From JAJZEO01 sp964477345 (GTDB lineage: Bacteria > Chlamydiota > Chlamydiia > Chlamydiales > 2-12-FULL-49-11), in NCBI GenBank assembly GCA_964477345.1, contig CAYZDL010000004.1:1-64000 (forward strand): 64,000 nucleotides of DNA, written 5' to 3'. Below the pieces are notes generated by a model. It had not been told where the DNA came from. It was given only the letters and a program-made list of their open reading frames with translations, and made no database searches. Below are positions 17,990-27,157 of the stretch, piece after piece (the stretch's first letter is position 1; every line of letters begins with the position of its first letter). Position numbers and translations under genes: made by a program.

Positions 17990-19036
17990 ATGATAGCCAA
18001 TTTTAGTGAGCGCGATTATTTTTCAATCACGACTCCTTTTGAATTTAGCTCTTGTAGATCAATGAGGTGGTCCAAGATTGGCATCATCACTGACAATATT
18101 GTTGGAGAGCTTCACGGAGAGTGGGCTAAATCACTTTTCGAGCCTTTTTCTGAGAGTGTCGAGCTCTTTTCTGTTCCTCATGGAGAAAAATCAAAATCTC
18201 GTTGTCAAGTAGATAGCCTACAAGATCGATTGCTGGAAAAGGCTTTTGATCGCGATGCCCTCATTGTAGGCTTGGGTGGTGGGGTAATTTGTGATTTGGC
18301 CGGATTTGTAGCAGCCACTTTTTTAAGAGGGATCGATTTAATTTTTGTTCCTACAACTCTATTGGCTATGGTGGATGCTTCGATAGGGGGGAAGTGTGGA
18401 ATCAACACGCCTCATGGGAAAAATCTAATTGGATCGATCTATTTCCCTAAGGAAATTATCTTAGATACCAATTTTCTAAAAACTCTTCCATCTGAGGAAT
18501 TGAAGGTTGGAATGATGGAAATAATCAAAGTGGCTTTAATTAGCGACAAAGATTTTTTTGAGGAGATCGCTCGAAATGCTCCTTTAGAGAAATTAATTGA
18601 GAGGGCTGCGAGAATTAAAATGGGGATAGTGATCCGAGATCTTTATGAGAAAGGTGAGAGGCGAAGTTTAAATTTTGGGCATACAGTGGCTCATGCGATC
18701 GAAAAACTAAGTGATTACACGATCTCTCATGGGCGGGCTGTCTGGTTTGGAATCTTAATTGAAGCGGCAATCTCCTCTTTTCGGGGTTTGTTGAGTCCTA
18801 AAGAATATCTATCCATTCAAGAGGTATTGCAAAGTGAGACCTACCTATTTAGCCAGGAATGGAATTATTCAGCAGATGAGATTTATGGAGCGATGAAAAG
18901 AGATAAGAAAAATAAAGATGAAAAAGTCCGAATGGTACTCCTGGAGAAGATTGGGAAAGTCGCCGATTTTAGTGGGGAGTATTGCAGTAAAGTTTCAATA
19001 GATGAATTGCGATCAGCGTTATCCAGATGGGTTTAG
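17990..19036 (+). CDS. aroB: 3-dehydroquinate synthase
   Basis: NAD- and metal-dependent conversion of DAHP to 3-dehydroquinate. Signatures: GLGGGVICDLAGFVAATFLRG (NAD/phosphate loop), FVPTTLLAMVDASIGGK, then the metal ligands in MEIIKVA, NFGHTVAHAIE and SHGRAVWFG. Its 348 residues are normal for the family. It is the first gene of aroB-aroA-aroK-aroC, with one base to aroA. The ATG has no ribosome-binding site and a -10-like box ends 8 bases upstream (see the promoter entry). Confidence 0.95.
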   Translation: MIANFSERDYFSITTPFEFSSCRSMRWSKIGIITDNIVGELHGEWAKSLFEPFSESVELFSVPHGEKSKSRCQVDSLQDRLLEKAFDRDALIVGLGGGVICDLAGFVAATFLRGIDLIFVPTTLLAMVDASIGGKCGINTPHGKNLIGSIYFPKEIILDTNFLKTLPSEELKVGMMEIIKVALISDKDFFEEIARNAPLEKLIERAARIKMGIVIRDLYEKGERRSLNFGHTVAHAIEKLSDYTISHGRAVWFGILIEAAISSFRGLLSPKEYLSIQEVLQSETYLFSQEWNYSADEIYGAMKRDKKNKDEKVRMVLLEKIGKVADFSGEYCSKVSIDELRSALSRWV

Positions 19037-19037
19037 T

Positions 19038-20323
19038 ATGAAATATGTTGTAAAACCAAGTGTTATAAGGGGAAATGTGCATGTTCCTCCTTCAAAATCG
19101 CACACACTGCGTGCATTGCTTTTTGCTATGATGGCTGAGGGGGATTCGGCGATCTACAATTATTTGGCATCTCCAGATACCCTTTTAATGATAGAGGCAA
19201 TGAGAAAATTTGGCGCCAAAGTAGTTTGGAAAGAAGAAGCCANNNNNNNNNNATTTATGTGAAAGGGGTAGCAGGCAAGCCAAAGCGCCCTGATGACGTA
19301 ATCCATGTTGGAAACTCAGGATTGCTTTATCGATTGCTAGCAGGGGTTGCCGGTTTAGGAGATAGCTACGTGGTCATAACTGGAGATGAATCGATACGAA
19401 CTAAAAGACCGATTAAGCCTTTGCTTAATGCGTTAACCTCGCAAAACATCTTTGCAGAATCTATTATTCCAGGAGGTTTTGCACCGATTATCATCAAAGG
19501 TCCTTTGAAGCCAGGATGCTTTTCATTAAGAGGGCAAGATTCTCAACCTGTTTCAGCTCTTTTAATTGCGTGCGCGTTTTTGTCAGGAAGTTCGGAGCTC
19601 TATGTGGTAGATCCTGGAGAAAGACCCTGGATTGATCTGACATTGTCTTGGCTGTCAAGATTTGGAGTTCAAGTGATCAACGCTGATTATCGGTATTATT
19701 GGATTTCTGGAGGAGCGAAGATCTCTGGATTTGAGATAGAAGTTCCTGGCGATTTTAGCACAGCTGCTTATCTCATCGCTGCAGCGATTGTTACTAAGAG
19801 CACCGTTTCGATTTCAGGTCTCGATATGACCGATGTTCAAGGAGACAAGGTTCTCATAGAAATTTTGCAAACCATGGGGATAAATATCTATTGTGATGAC
19901 AAAAGAAACCATCTGGTAGTCGATGGAAGGGGGGAATTCAGAGGGGCTGAAATTGATATTAACAATTGCGTGGATGCTTTGCCCATTCTCGCTGTACTTG
20001 GTTGTTTTGCCAATTCCCCAACTACTATTTCTGGGGCAGAAGTGTGTCGTGTAAAAGAATCAGACCGTATTTCATCAATCTCTAATGAATTGAGGAAAAT
20101 GGGAGCTAAGATTGAAGAAAAAAAGGATGGCCTGATAGTTCACCCTGCTAAGCTTCATGGAGCTAATTTAGTGTCTCATAAAGATCACCGTATAGCACTT
20201 TCACTGATTGTTGCAGCTTTGGGAAGCTCATCGGAGAGTGAAATTCAAGGGGTTGAGTATATTGCAAAGACCTATCCTTCATTTTTTTGTGATTTTCTTT
20301 CTTTGGGGGCCAAGATTGAGTAA
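19038..20323 (+). CDS. aroA: EPSP synthase (3-phosphoshikimate 1-carboxyvinyltransferase), interrupted by an assembly gap
   Basis: Joins shikimate-3-phosphate and PEP to form EPSP. N-terminal part: VPPSKSHTLRALLFAM (substrate-binding SKS..R). After the gap: HVGNSGLLYRLLAGV (equivalent of the GNAGT loop), SQPVSALLIA, PGDFSTAAY, and RVKESDRISSI / HKDHRIALS near the C-terminus. The start is the ATG at 19038, one base after the aroB stop. A run of 10 N (19243-19252) lies at about residue 69, and the flanking frames do not agree for a 10-base gap, so this is one intact gene whose gap length is a placeholder. The end overlaps the aroK start. Confidence 0.95.
19243..19252. other. assembly gap (10 N) inside aroA
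   Basis: Ten undetermined bases. Upstream codons are in the frame of 19038; downstream codons are in the frame of the stop at 20321. Continuity requires a missing length of 2 modulo 3 (8, 11, 14...), so 10 is not the true size. Confidence 0.97.
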
Positions 20324-20801
20324 TCTCGTGTTGATTGGAATGCGTGGAGTGGGGAAATCAACATCAGCTGTTGTATTAGGGGAGAAGCTCAATTGGCCTG
20401 TTTTTGATACCGATAAGATCCTCCTTGAACAATTTAATAAAACTAGGATTGGTGAACTGCATCAAGAGCTTGGAGAAGAATTGTTTAGAAGAGAGGAAGT
20501 CGAGGTTTTGAAGAATTTGCAACGGGCTAAAGGATCGGTAATTTCTGTAGGGGGGGGTGTTGTAGTCACTCCCCTAGGGAGAAAGATCGTTCAAACTCTT
20601 GGGGATCTCATTTGCATTCATCTCGATAAAGGACGACTTTTAAAAAGATGGGAACGATTGCCTCAATTTGCTCCTAAAATTGAGTCGTTTGATATCTGGT
20701 ACGAGGAGAGAATGAGATATCTTCAAATGGTTTCTGCAACATGGGTCGATTCTGAAAAAGATAATTGGATTGAGGAGGTCGTGCAAAAATATGGCGAGTA
20801 A
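20316..20801 (+). CDS. aroK: shikimate kinase
   Basis: Phosphorylates shikimate with ATP. The Walker A loop GMRGVGKST is at about residues 8-16, with DTDKILLEQ (shikimate-binding Asp) and SVGGGVV following. I place the start at TTG 20316 (MSNLVLIGM), which overlaps the aroA stop; the open frame extends further upstream but that part lies within aroA and has no kinase character. 161 residues is usual. The 3' end overlaps aroC by 11 bases, implying translational coupling. Named aroL in Chlamydia annotations. Confidence 0.92.
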   Translation: MSNLVLIGMRGVGKSTSAVVLGEKLNWPVFDTDKILLEQFNKTRIGELHQELGEELFRREEVEVLKNLQRAKGSVISVGGGVVVTPLGRKIVQTLGDLICIHLDKGRLLKRWERLPQFAPKIESFDIWYEERMRYLQMVSATWVDSEKDNWIEEVVQKYGE

Positions 20802-21801
20802 TCGATTTGGCAATATTTTTACTATGACAACTTTTGGCGAATCCCATGGCCCTATGATTGGAGTGGTCATCGATGGTTGTCCTGCAGGGGTTTCTTTAGA
20901 TCTTGAGTTTATGCAAAGTGAAATGGATCGGAGGAAGCCTGGAGCTGGCAATGGAATCTCCCCGAGGAAAGAAGAAGATCAAATCCAAATTGTTTCGGGA
21001 ATTCTTGAAGGGAAAACTACAGGGGCTCCTCTGACAATTTTGATTGCCAATAAGGATGCTAATCAAGATGACTATCGTCCTATTGAAAATATTTACCGGC
21101 CAGGTCATGCCAACTTTTCCTACATGCAAAAATATGGGGTATTTGATGCAAGGGGTGGAGGTCGTGCTTCGGGTCGGGAGACGGTCGCAAGAGTTGCAGC
21201 AGGATCAGTAGCAAAGCAAATCATTGCTCCAATAGAAACTACGGCCTACGTACTCGAGGTTGGTGGGGAAAGGGAAAATATCGATCAGCTTATCAAAAGA
21301 TTGAAAGAGGAAGGCGATTCGGTAGGGGCTATTATAGAGTGTCGTATTCGGGGTGTTCCTCCTGGTTTGGGAGATCCAATCTATGATAAGTTGGAGGCAA
21401 GGCTAGCCTCTGCAATGCTTTCAATCCCCGCGGTAAAAGGATTTGAGATAGGTTCAGGGTTTGCTGCAGCAAAGATGCGCGGTAGTGAGCACAACGATTC
21501 ATATTCGATCGATGACGAGGGGAATATCGCAATCGATTCGAATCACCATGGAGGTATTTTGGGGGGGATTAGCACAGGTAAAGAGATTGTTTTTCGTGTA
21601 GCTTTCAAACCTACTTCAAGTATTAAAAAGCCTCAAAAAAGTGTCACTTATGAAAACAAAGAGGCAATATTAAATCTTCCTCAAGGGGGGAGACACGATG
21701 TTTGTATTGGGCTTCGAGCACCTCCCATTATTGAAGCGATGGCGGCAATCACTATTTGCGACTTTCTCTTGATAAATCGTTGTTCTAAAATCTCGTATTA
21801 G
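20791..21801 (+). CDS. aroC: chorismate synthase
   Basis: FMN-dependent conversion of EPSP to chorismate, the end of the shikimate pathway. Signatures: FTMTTFGESHGPMIG (N-terminal), RPGHANFSYMQKYG, and ARGGGRASGRETVARVAAG. The ATG at 20791 is preceded by GAGGAGG inside the end of aroK. At 336 residues it is slightly short of the usual 350-370 but carries all key blocks. It is the last aro gene here; chorismate would feed folate or menaquinone synthesis. Confidence 0.95.
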   Translation: MASNRFGNIFTMTTFGESHGPMIGVVIDGCPAGVSLDLEFMQSEMDRRKPGAGNGISPRKEEDQIQIVSGILEGKTTGAPLTILIANKDANQDDYRPIENIYRPGHANFSYMQKYGVFDARGGGRASGRETVARVAAGSVAKQIIAPIETTAYVLEVGGERENIDQLIKRLKEEGDSVGAIIECRIRGVPPGLGDPIYDKLEARLASAMLSIPAVKGFEIGSGFAAAKMRGSEHNDSYSIDDEGNIAIDSNHHGGILGGISTGKEIVFRVAFKPTSSIKKPQKSVTYENKEAILNLPQGGRHDVCIGLRAPPIIEAMAAITICDFLLINRCSKISY

Positions 21802-21831
21802 TTAGTATCAAAGTTTTTACGGAGGTTGTTT

Positions 21832-23199
21832 ATGGATATGGATGTTGTGCTTCTTTCTAGGATACAATTTGCGTTTACAGTTTCCTACCACTACTTGTTC
21901 CCCCCCATGTCGATTGGCTTAAGCTGGATGATTGTCATCATGGAGGGGATGTTCATGCGGACGAAAAAAGAAAAATATCTACAGATGACAAAATTTTGGA
22001 CGAAGATCTTTGCCCTTTTTTTTGCCATGGGTGTCGCAACAGGTTTCGTCCAATTGTTCGCTTTTGGAAATAATTGGTCCTCTTTCTCAAAATTTGTAGG
22101 AAATGTCTTTGGCACTTTACTTGCTGCTGAAGGAGTATTTGCTTTTTTCTTGGAAGCGGGCTTTATTGGGATTATGTTGTTTGGATGGCACAGAGTCAGG
22201 CCCTCGGTTCATTACCTCTCGACGATTTTAGTCTCGTTAGGAGCGTCCTTTAGTGCTACCTGGATCGTTATGGCTAATTCGTGGATGCAGACACCCGCAG
22301 GATTTAAAATCATAGGTGAGGGCGCTAATAAAAGAGCCGTGATTACCAACCTCTGGGATGTTTACTTTAACCCATCATTCTTGGATCGCTTGGTTCATGT
22401 TCTTTTGGGCTGCGGTTTACTAGGGGTTTTTTTGCTCATGAGTGTCTCCTCCTTCTACATCATTCGAAACAGACATAAGGAATTTGCTGAATTTACTCTG
22501 AAATTTTCATTGGTAGCCTCATTTGTTTTTCTCGTGCTTCAATTATTATCAGCAGATAGCAGCGCAAGAGGCGTGGCAAGGGATCAACCAGCGAAACTTG
22601 CCGCCATGGAGGCAATATTTGAGACAAGAGAGCATGCTCCTTTTGCTTTGATTGGGTATGTCGATATGGAAAATGAGACTGTGAAAGGGATTGCTATCCC
22701 TTCTTTGCTTAGCTTTTTAATCTATCGAGATGTCAAAGGGGCTGTGACGGGATTAAATGCATTTCCTAAGGAAGATTGGCCCAATGTGCCTGCCGTATTT
22801 TATTGTTATAGGACTATGATTTATTCATGGGGCGCTATGATGTTGTATGCATGCGTAGGACTTGTGCTCTGGCGTTTGGGTAAGTTAAGGACTCAAAAAT
22901 GGTACTTGTGGCTTACGGTTTTTTCTGTCTTTTTTCCGTATGCTGCCAATATTGCCGGATGGTTTACTGCTGAATTAGGAAGGCAGCCATGGGTTGTCTA
23001 CAATGTCATGAGAACAAGCGAAGGTGTATCAAAAGTGTTGCATAAAGACCAGGTAATTGGTTCTATCATCATGTTCGTTGTCATCTATGCATTGCTTGGC
23101 TCCCTTTTTGTATTTCTTTTAAATAGGAAAATTCACTCAGGCCTTATCGAAGAAGAGGAAGAGACTCAATACCGTAACTTATACACACCAAAAGGGTAA
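21832..23199 (+). CDS. cydA: cytochrome bd oxidase subunit I
   Basis: Quinol-oxidising haem subunit of the high-affinity terminal oxidase. An N-terminal membrane helix carries the haem ligand region VSYHYLFPPMSIGLSW; ELGRQPWVVYNVMRT is the diagnostic CydA motif. About nine hydrophobic helices. The start is the ATG at 21832 with GGAGG six bases upstream, rather than the in-frame TTG at 21826. 455 residues, typical of the short Q-loop form. Four bases separate it from cydB. Chlamydia has the same pair. Confidence 0.96.
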   Translation: MDMDVVLLSRIQFAFTVSYHYLFPPMSIGLSWMIVIMEGMFMRTKKEKYLQMTKFWTKIFALFFAMGVATGFVQLFAFGNNWSSFSKFVGNVFGTLLAAEGVFAFFLEAGFIGIMLFGWHRVRPSVHYLSTILVSLGASFSATWIVMANSWMQTPAGFKIIGEGANKRAVITNLWDVYFNPSFLDRLVHVLLGCGLLGVFLLMSVSSFYIIRNRHKEFAEFTLKFSLVASFVFLVLQLLSADSSARGVARDQPAKLAAMEAIFETREHAPFALIGYVDMENETVKGIAIPSLLSFLIYRDVKGAVTGLNAFPKEDWPNVPAVFYCYRTMIYSWGAMMLYACVGLVLWRLGKLRTQKWYLWLTVFSVFFPYAANIAGWFTAELGRQPWVVYNVMRTSEGVSKVLHKDQVIGSIIMFVVIYALLGSLFVFLLNRKIHSGLIEEEEETQYRNLYTPKG

Positions 23200-23203
23200 G
23201 AAA

Positions 23204-24232
23204 ATGAATTTCGAATTTTTGCAAATCTTTGCTTATCTACTTCTTGGAGCGGCGGTCACCTTTTATGTCGTTCTCGATGGATTTGATTTGGGAGTCGGAT
23301 CTCTCCACCTCTTTGCGGGAAATGATAAAAACAAAAGGCTTTTTCTTAATTCGATTGGTCCCTTTTGGGATGGGAATGAGGTTTGGCTAGTGATCATTGT
23401 CGGGGTCATGTTCGTTGCCTTCCCCGATATGTACGCAGCGGTCTTGTCTGGTTTCTACCTATTGATGATGTGTTTTTTATCAGCGATCATATTTAGAGCT
23501 GTGGCTATCGAATTTCGCTCGAAACACCCCTCAAAGGCATGGCGATTGACGTGGGACGCTATTTTTTGGCTTAGCTCTTTAGGGATTACTTTTGGGGCGG
23601 GGGTGACTTTGGGGAATTTAATTAAAGGGGTCCCTCTTGATGCAACTCGCGAATTGTATTACCCATTTTCCTCTCTTTTTACCGCATACCCTGTTTGTGT
23701 GGGGATTTTATCAATTTTTCTCTTTGCTATGCATGGTAACCATTTTCTTCTCATGAAAACAGAAGGGGAATTACATAATAAGCTGATTAGATGGATTCCT
23801 TATACTATTGGTCTATTTGTGATTACTTTCATCATAATGACTGTTTGGACTGCGCTGGAATTTCCCTACATGCATGATCACTTTCTCGAATACCCGATGT
23901 TTTGGTCGATTCCTCTTCTCTTAGTCGTGATTATTTCTACTATGTGCTTTTTCACGGCTAAAAAATACCATGGATGGGCCTTTATTATGTCGATGTTAAC
24001 TATTTCGTTATTGTTTGTTTTGTATATGATCGGGACATTCCCCAAATTGGTTATCTCGTCCCTAGGAAAAGATAGCTTAAGTCTTACACTCTATAACGCT
24101 TCCTCTTCACATACGACTCTTACAGTGATCTTCGTTATTGCCTGCATAGGGGTACCAGCGATTTTGGCCTATGGCTGGGTCCTTTACCATATTTTTAGAG
24201 GCAAGACCGAGCTCCACGAGCACAGCTACTAG
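23204..24232 (+). CDS. cydB: cytochrome bd oxidase subunit II
   Basis: Integral membrane partner of CydA. DGFDLGVGSLH near the N-terminus and GPFWDGNEVWLV are family signatures; about eight transmembrane helices follow; 342 residues. The stop lies four bases into the convergent nadK 3' end. With cydA it allows respiration at low oxygen tension inside a host cell. Confidence 0.95.
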   Translation: MNFEFLQIFAYLLLGAAVTFYVVLDGFDLGVGSLHLFAGNDKNKRLFLNSIGPFWDGNEVWLVIIVGVMFVAFPDMYAAVLSGFYLLMMCFLSAIIFRAVAIEFRSKHPSKAWRLTWDAIFWLSSLGITFGAGVTLGNLIKGVPLDATRELYYPFSSLFTAYPVCVGILSIFLFAMHGNHFLLMKTEGELHNKLIRWIPYTIGLFVITFIIMTVWTALEFPYMHDHFLEYPMFWSIPLLLVVIISTMCFFTAKKYHGWAFIMSMLTISLLFVLYMIGTFPKLVISSLGKDSLSLTLYNASSSHTTLTVIFVIACIGVPAILAYGWVLYHIFRGKTELHEHSY

Positions 24233-25074
24233 CAGAGGATGCTGGTCCCTTTCCAATGGAGCTTATGGCGCACAGTTTCGTAAAAATTGTGGCGATTGTA
24301 ATGAATGATCCTAAAGGGCTTTTTGGCTGCAAAGAGCTCAACGATGTTGCCGTTCTTAATCGGAAAGGAGTCAATTCCATCGACAGTTACATCGATGCTC
24401 TTGTCGGAATCGGAAATGTACTCAACCCGTATGGCGCTATCGTCGGGAATGACAAAAGGACGGTTTGTTAAGGTGTGAGCCGAAATGGTTGTTAAGACGA
24501 AGGCCTTAAGTCTGGGGTGCATGAGAGGCCCGCCGCAGGCTAAAGAGTAGCCTGAAGAACCTGTGGGCGTTGAAACGATAAGACCGTCTGCCTGAAAAGT
24601 ATTGAAATGGTCACCATTGATCGTTACTTTTAGCAGAATCATACTGGGATTGGAGCTGCGGTGAAGTACAAAATCATTGGCGGCAGTCAAAAGTGAGCCG
24701 TCAGGTTTTTTCCCTTCAAGAATGATTCTTTCCTCAATCGTATATTTTCCCTGAGCAAGGTCTCGCAAGTAAGCGTCGATTTCATTTACTTGCACGTCGG
24801 CCATAAAGCCTAATCCGCCCAAATTAATGGCCGTAAAGGCAACTGAGGGGAGTTCTTCGTATTTTCTTCTGTAGTAAAGAAGGGTTCCGTCGCCTCCTAA
24901 GGTAATGATCACATCGATAGGTACAGAACGATCAATCAGGGGAAGATTGTGATCATTTGTCACTTCATTATCGATAAACACCTCGGCACCAGCTTTTCTA
25001 AGTAATGAAACAATAGGGCCAATGTAGGTTGGAGAGTTGGCTTTTTTAGGAGAGGCGCAAATACCAATTTTCAT
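24229..25074 (-). CDS. nadK: NAD kinase
   Basis: Phosphorylates NAD to NADP. The conserved GGDGTLLY lies at about residues 59-66, with the second family block TPTGSSGYSLACGGP. 281 residues is standard. ATG overlaps the dxs stop by four bases, so it is the last gene of the xseA-xseB-dxs-nadK operon. NADPH supply is linked to the Dxr step of the same isoprenoid pathway, though I see no direct functional link beyond co-transcription. Confidence 0.95.
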   Translation of the reverse strand: MKIGICASPKKANSPTYIGPIVSLLRKAGAEVFIDNEVTNDHNLPLIDRSVPIDVIITLGGDGTLLYYRRKYEELPSVAFTAINLGGLGFMADVQVNEIDAYLRDLAQGKYTIEERIILEGKKPDGSLLTAANDFVLHRSSNPSMILLKVTINGDHFNTFQADGLIVSTPTGSSGYSLACGGPLMHPRLKAFVLTTISAHTLTNRPFVIPDDSAIRVEYISDSDKSIDVTVDGIDSFPIKNGNIVELFAAKKPFRIIHYNRHNFYETVRHKLHWKGTSILC

Positions 25075-26885
25075 GTTTCTACCGTTTGATCCAAATTTGT
25101 TAAATGAAGGGAAAACCGATTGAGAATGCGAGATGCAATCATCTGAGGAGTGAGGCCGATTTGCTCCATAAGGTCGTTATAGTCACCATGCTCAATAAAA
25201 TGATCGGGTATCCCAAAATTTTGAACTTGGATATCGGAAAAACCGCTCTGAATCACAAAAGTGTTGATGGCGGCTCCGAATCCAGAAGTAACGCTGTGTT
25301 CTTCGATGGTGATGAAAAAATGGTGATCAAGCATCAGTCGAAAGAGGAGAGAGGAATCGAGCGGTTTGACGAAGATTGGGTCGACGACAGTCGCTTCTAT
25401 GTCGTGCTCTAGTAATAGTTTACGTACTTCTAATGCGACATCGCACATGTGTCCAAGCCCAAGGATCACAAGATCCCTCCCCTGACAGAGTACTTCACCC
25501 TTTCCGAGAGGGCGATCAATTATTTCTCGCTGGTTCACTTCACAACTCTTATTAGGATAACGAATCACCGAGGTACGATTCCAGCCAAATGAGGAAGAGA
25601 GAAGATCTTTTAACATATCCCCATCCCTTGGTTGAGCGATTGCGATGAAAGGCATTGCATTGAGAAAGGAGATGTCAAATACTCCATGGTGTGTTGTTCC
25701 ATCAGCTCCAGAAAGACCGGCGCGATCTAGCGCAAACAAAACGGGAAGTTTTTGCAAACAGACATCTTGAAAAACGTTGTCAAAACTTCGTTGGAAAAAA
25801 GAGGAGTAGATAGAGGTGACCACTTTTTTTCCTGATTTATAGGCAAGCCCGCCTGCAAACGTGACGGCATGCCCTTCAGCAATCCCTACATCAAACGATC
25901 TTTCAGGGAACTTTTCCATAAAGGCATCGAGGCAAGAGCCTCTTGGCATAGCAGGTGTAATGACAACTAGATCATCATCATCTTTTCCCATTGTGACCAA
26001 GTGTTCCCCAAAAACTTTAGGAAAAGTCGATTTTTTAGAAGGGGCAGGCTTTTCAGACGTTCCTGTCGCTCGATTAAAGGGTTTAACACCATGATAGGTG
26101 ATCGGGTCTTCAATCGCTTTTGGCATCCCATGCCCTTTGATTGTGAGGGCGTGTATGACAACGGGTTTTTGTATCTTCTTTGCGGTTTCAAGAGCTTCCC
26201 GAAGAGCTGCAATATTGTGTCCATCAACAGGGCCAATATATTCAAATCCAAAAAGCTTAAAGAATTGCTTGGCTTCGGGTCTTGTCTTTCTGGGGAAAAC
26301 AAAAGAACCTAAAATATTGTGGTGAACATTTCCTACGCCATTAGAAATCGCCATAGCATTATCATTTAAGACGAGAATAAATTTCTTCAGATCTCGCGGG
26401 ACATTGTTCAATGCCTCAAAGGTTAAGCCACAGGCAAACGGCGCATCGCAGACAAAGGGGACGACGAAAAAATCTTCCTCATTCAGGTCACGAGCTTTCG
26501 CAACTCCAAGAGAGAGGGAGAGGCCGGTTCCAGCATGACCCGCATAGAAGTGATCATGATCCGATTCTTTAGGGCTAGCAAAACCAGATAGTCCATCAAA
26601 TTTTCTTATCGTATGAAATTGGTCGTTGCGGCCAGTGAGAATCTTATGAGCGTAAGTCTGATGACTTGTATCAAATATGATCTTATCTAAGGGAGATTCG
26701 AAAGCGGCATGAAGGGCAATGGTGATTTCAACAGCACCTATGTTGGAGGCAAGATGGCCACCATTGATTGACATGACATCGATAATCCTTTCACGAATCT
26801 CCGAAGCCAACTTCGACAATTCCTGATTTGTCAGTTCTTTTAAACTTGCACAAGATTCAAGTGCTCCAAGAAGGGGATAGTTCAA
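25071..26885 (-). CDS. dxs: 1-deoxy-D-xylulose-5-phosphate synthase
   Basis: ThDP enzyme that condenses pyruvate and glyceraldehyde-3-phosphate, the entry to the MEP isoprenoid pathway. Motifs: FDTSHQTYAHKILTGR, YAGHAGTGLSLSLG, ALNNV, VLNDNAMAIS, and DRAGLSGADGTTHHG in the pyrimidine-binding domain. The ThDP/Mg motif that is normally GDG reads CDA (146-148), keeping the metal-binding Asp; the paired Asn is at 174. 604 residues, slightly short (usual 620-640). Overlaps both neighbours by four bases. ispA, later in the pathway, is at 45132. Confidence 0.94.
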   Translation of the reverse strand: MNYPLLGALESCASLKELTNQELSKLASEIRERIIDVMSINGGHLASNIGAVEITIALHAAFESPLDKIIFDTSHQTYAHKILTGRNDQFHTIRKFDGLSGFASPKESDHDHFYAGHAGTGLSLSLGVAKARDLNEEDFFVVPFVCDAPFACGLTFEALNNVPRDLKKFILVLNDNAMAISNGVGNVHHNILGSFVFPRKTRPEAKQFFKLFGFEYIGPVDGHNIAALREALETAKKIQKPVVIHALTIKGHGMPKAIEDPITYHGVKPFNRATGTSEKPAPSKKSTFPKVFGEHLVTMGKDDDDLVVITPAMPRGSCLDAFMEKFPERSFDVGIAEGHAVTFAGGLAYKSGKKVVTSIYSSFFQRSFDNVFQDVCLQKLPVLFALDRAGLSGADGTTHHGVFDISFLNAMPFIAIAQPRDGDMLKDLLSSSFGWNRTSVIRYPNKSCEVNQREIIDRPLGKGEVLCQGRDLVILGLGHMCDVALEVRKLLLEHDIEATVVDPIFVKPLDSSLLFRLMLDHHFFITIEEHSVTSGFGAAINTFVIQSGFSDIQVQNFGIPDHFIEHGDYNDLMEQIGLTPQMIASRILNRFSLHLTNLDQTVET

Positions 26886-27157
26886 TTCGGCTCCCTGAGA
26901 GTAGCTTCGCTCTTTAGAGGAGCCTCATTCTTTAAAGTGAAATTTTCAAGAACTGGTTGTCCTTGATCGTCGATTTTCACAAGCATCTCTATTTTCTTTT
27001 CAGCTTCATTGAGTTTTTTATTGCAAGTTTCAATCAACTTGTCGGCTTCCTCATAGAGAGATAGGGATTCTTCAAGAGGGACAGCCCCCTGAGACATTTT
27101 TTTAAGAATCTCTTCAAGCCTGGCAAAAGCCAATTCAAAGGTTTGTTTATTACTCAT
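26882..27157 (-). CDS. xseB: exodeoxyribonuclease VII small subunit
   Basis: 91 residues from the ATG at 27157 (MSNKQTFELAFARLEEI), giving the typical XseB pattern: FExALxxLExIxxxLExGxxxLEESLxLYExG, here ILKKMSQGAVPLEESLSLYE. The frame could begin earlier but that part lies inside xseA. It overlaps the xseA stop by eight bases (ATGAGTAA) and dxs by four, so the three are translationally coupled. It binds XseA to form the single-strand DNA exonuclease. Confidence 0.93.
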   Translation of the reverse strand: MSNKQTFELAFARLEEILKKMSQGAVPLEESLSLYEEADKLIETCNKKLNEAEKKIEMLVKIDDQGQPVLENFTLKNEAPLKSEATLREPN

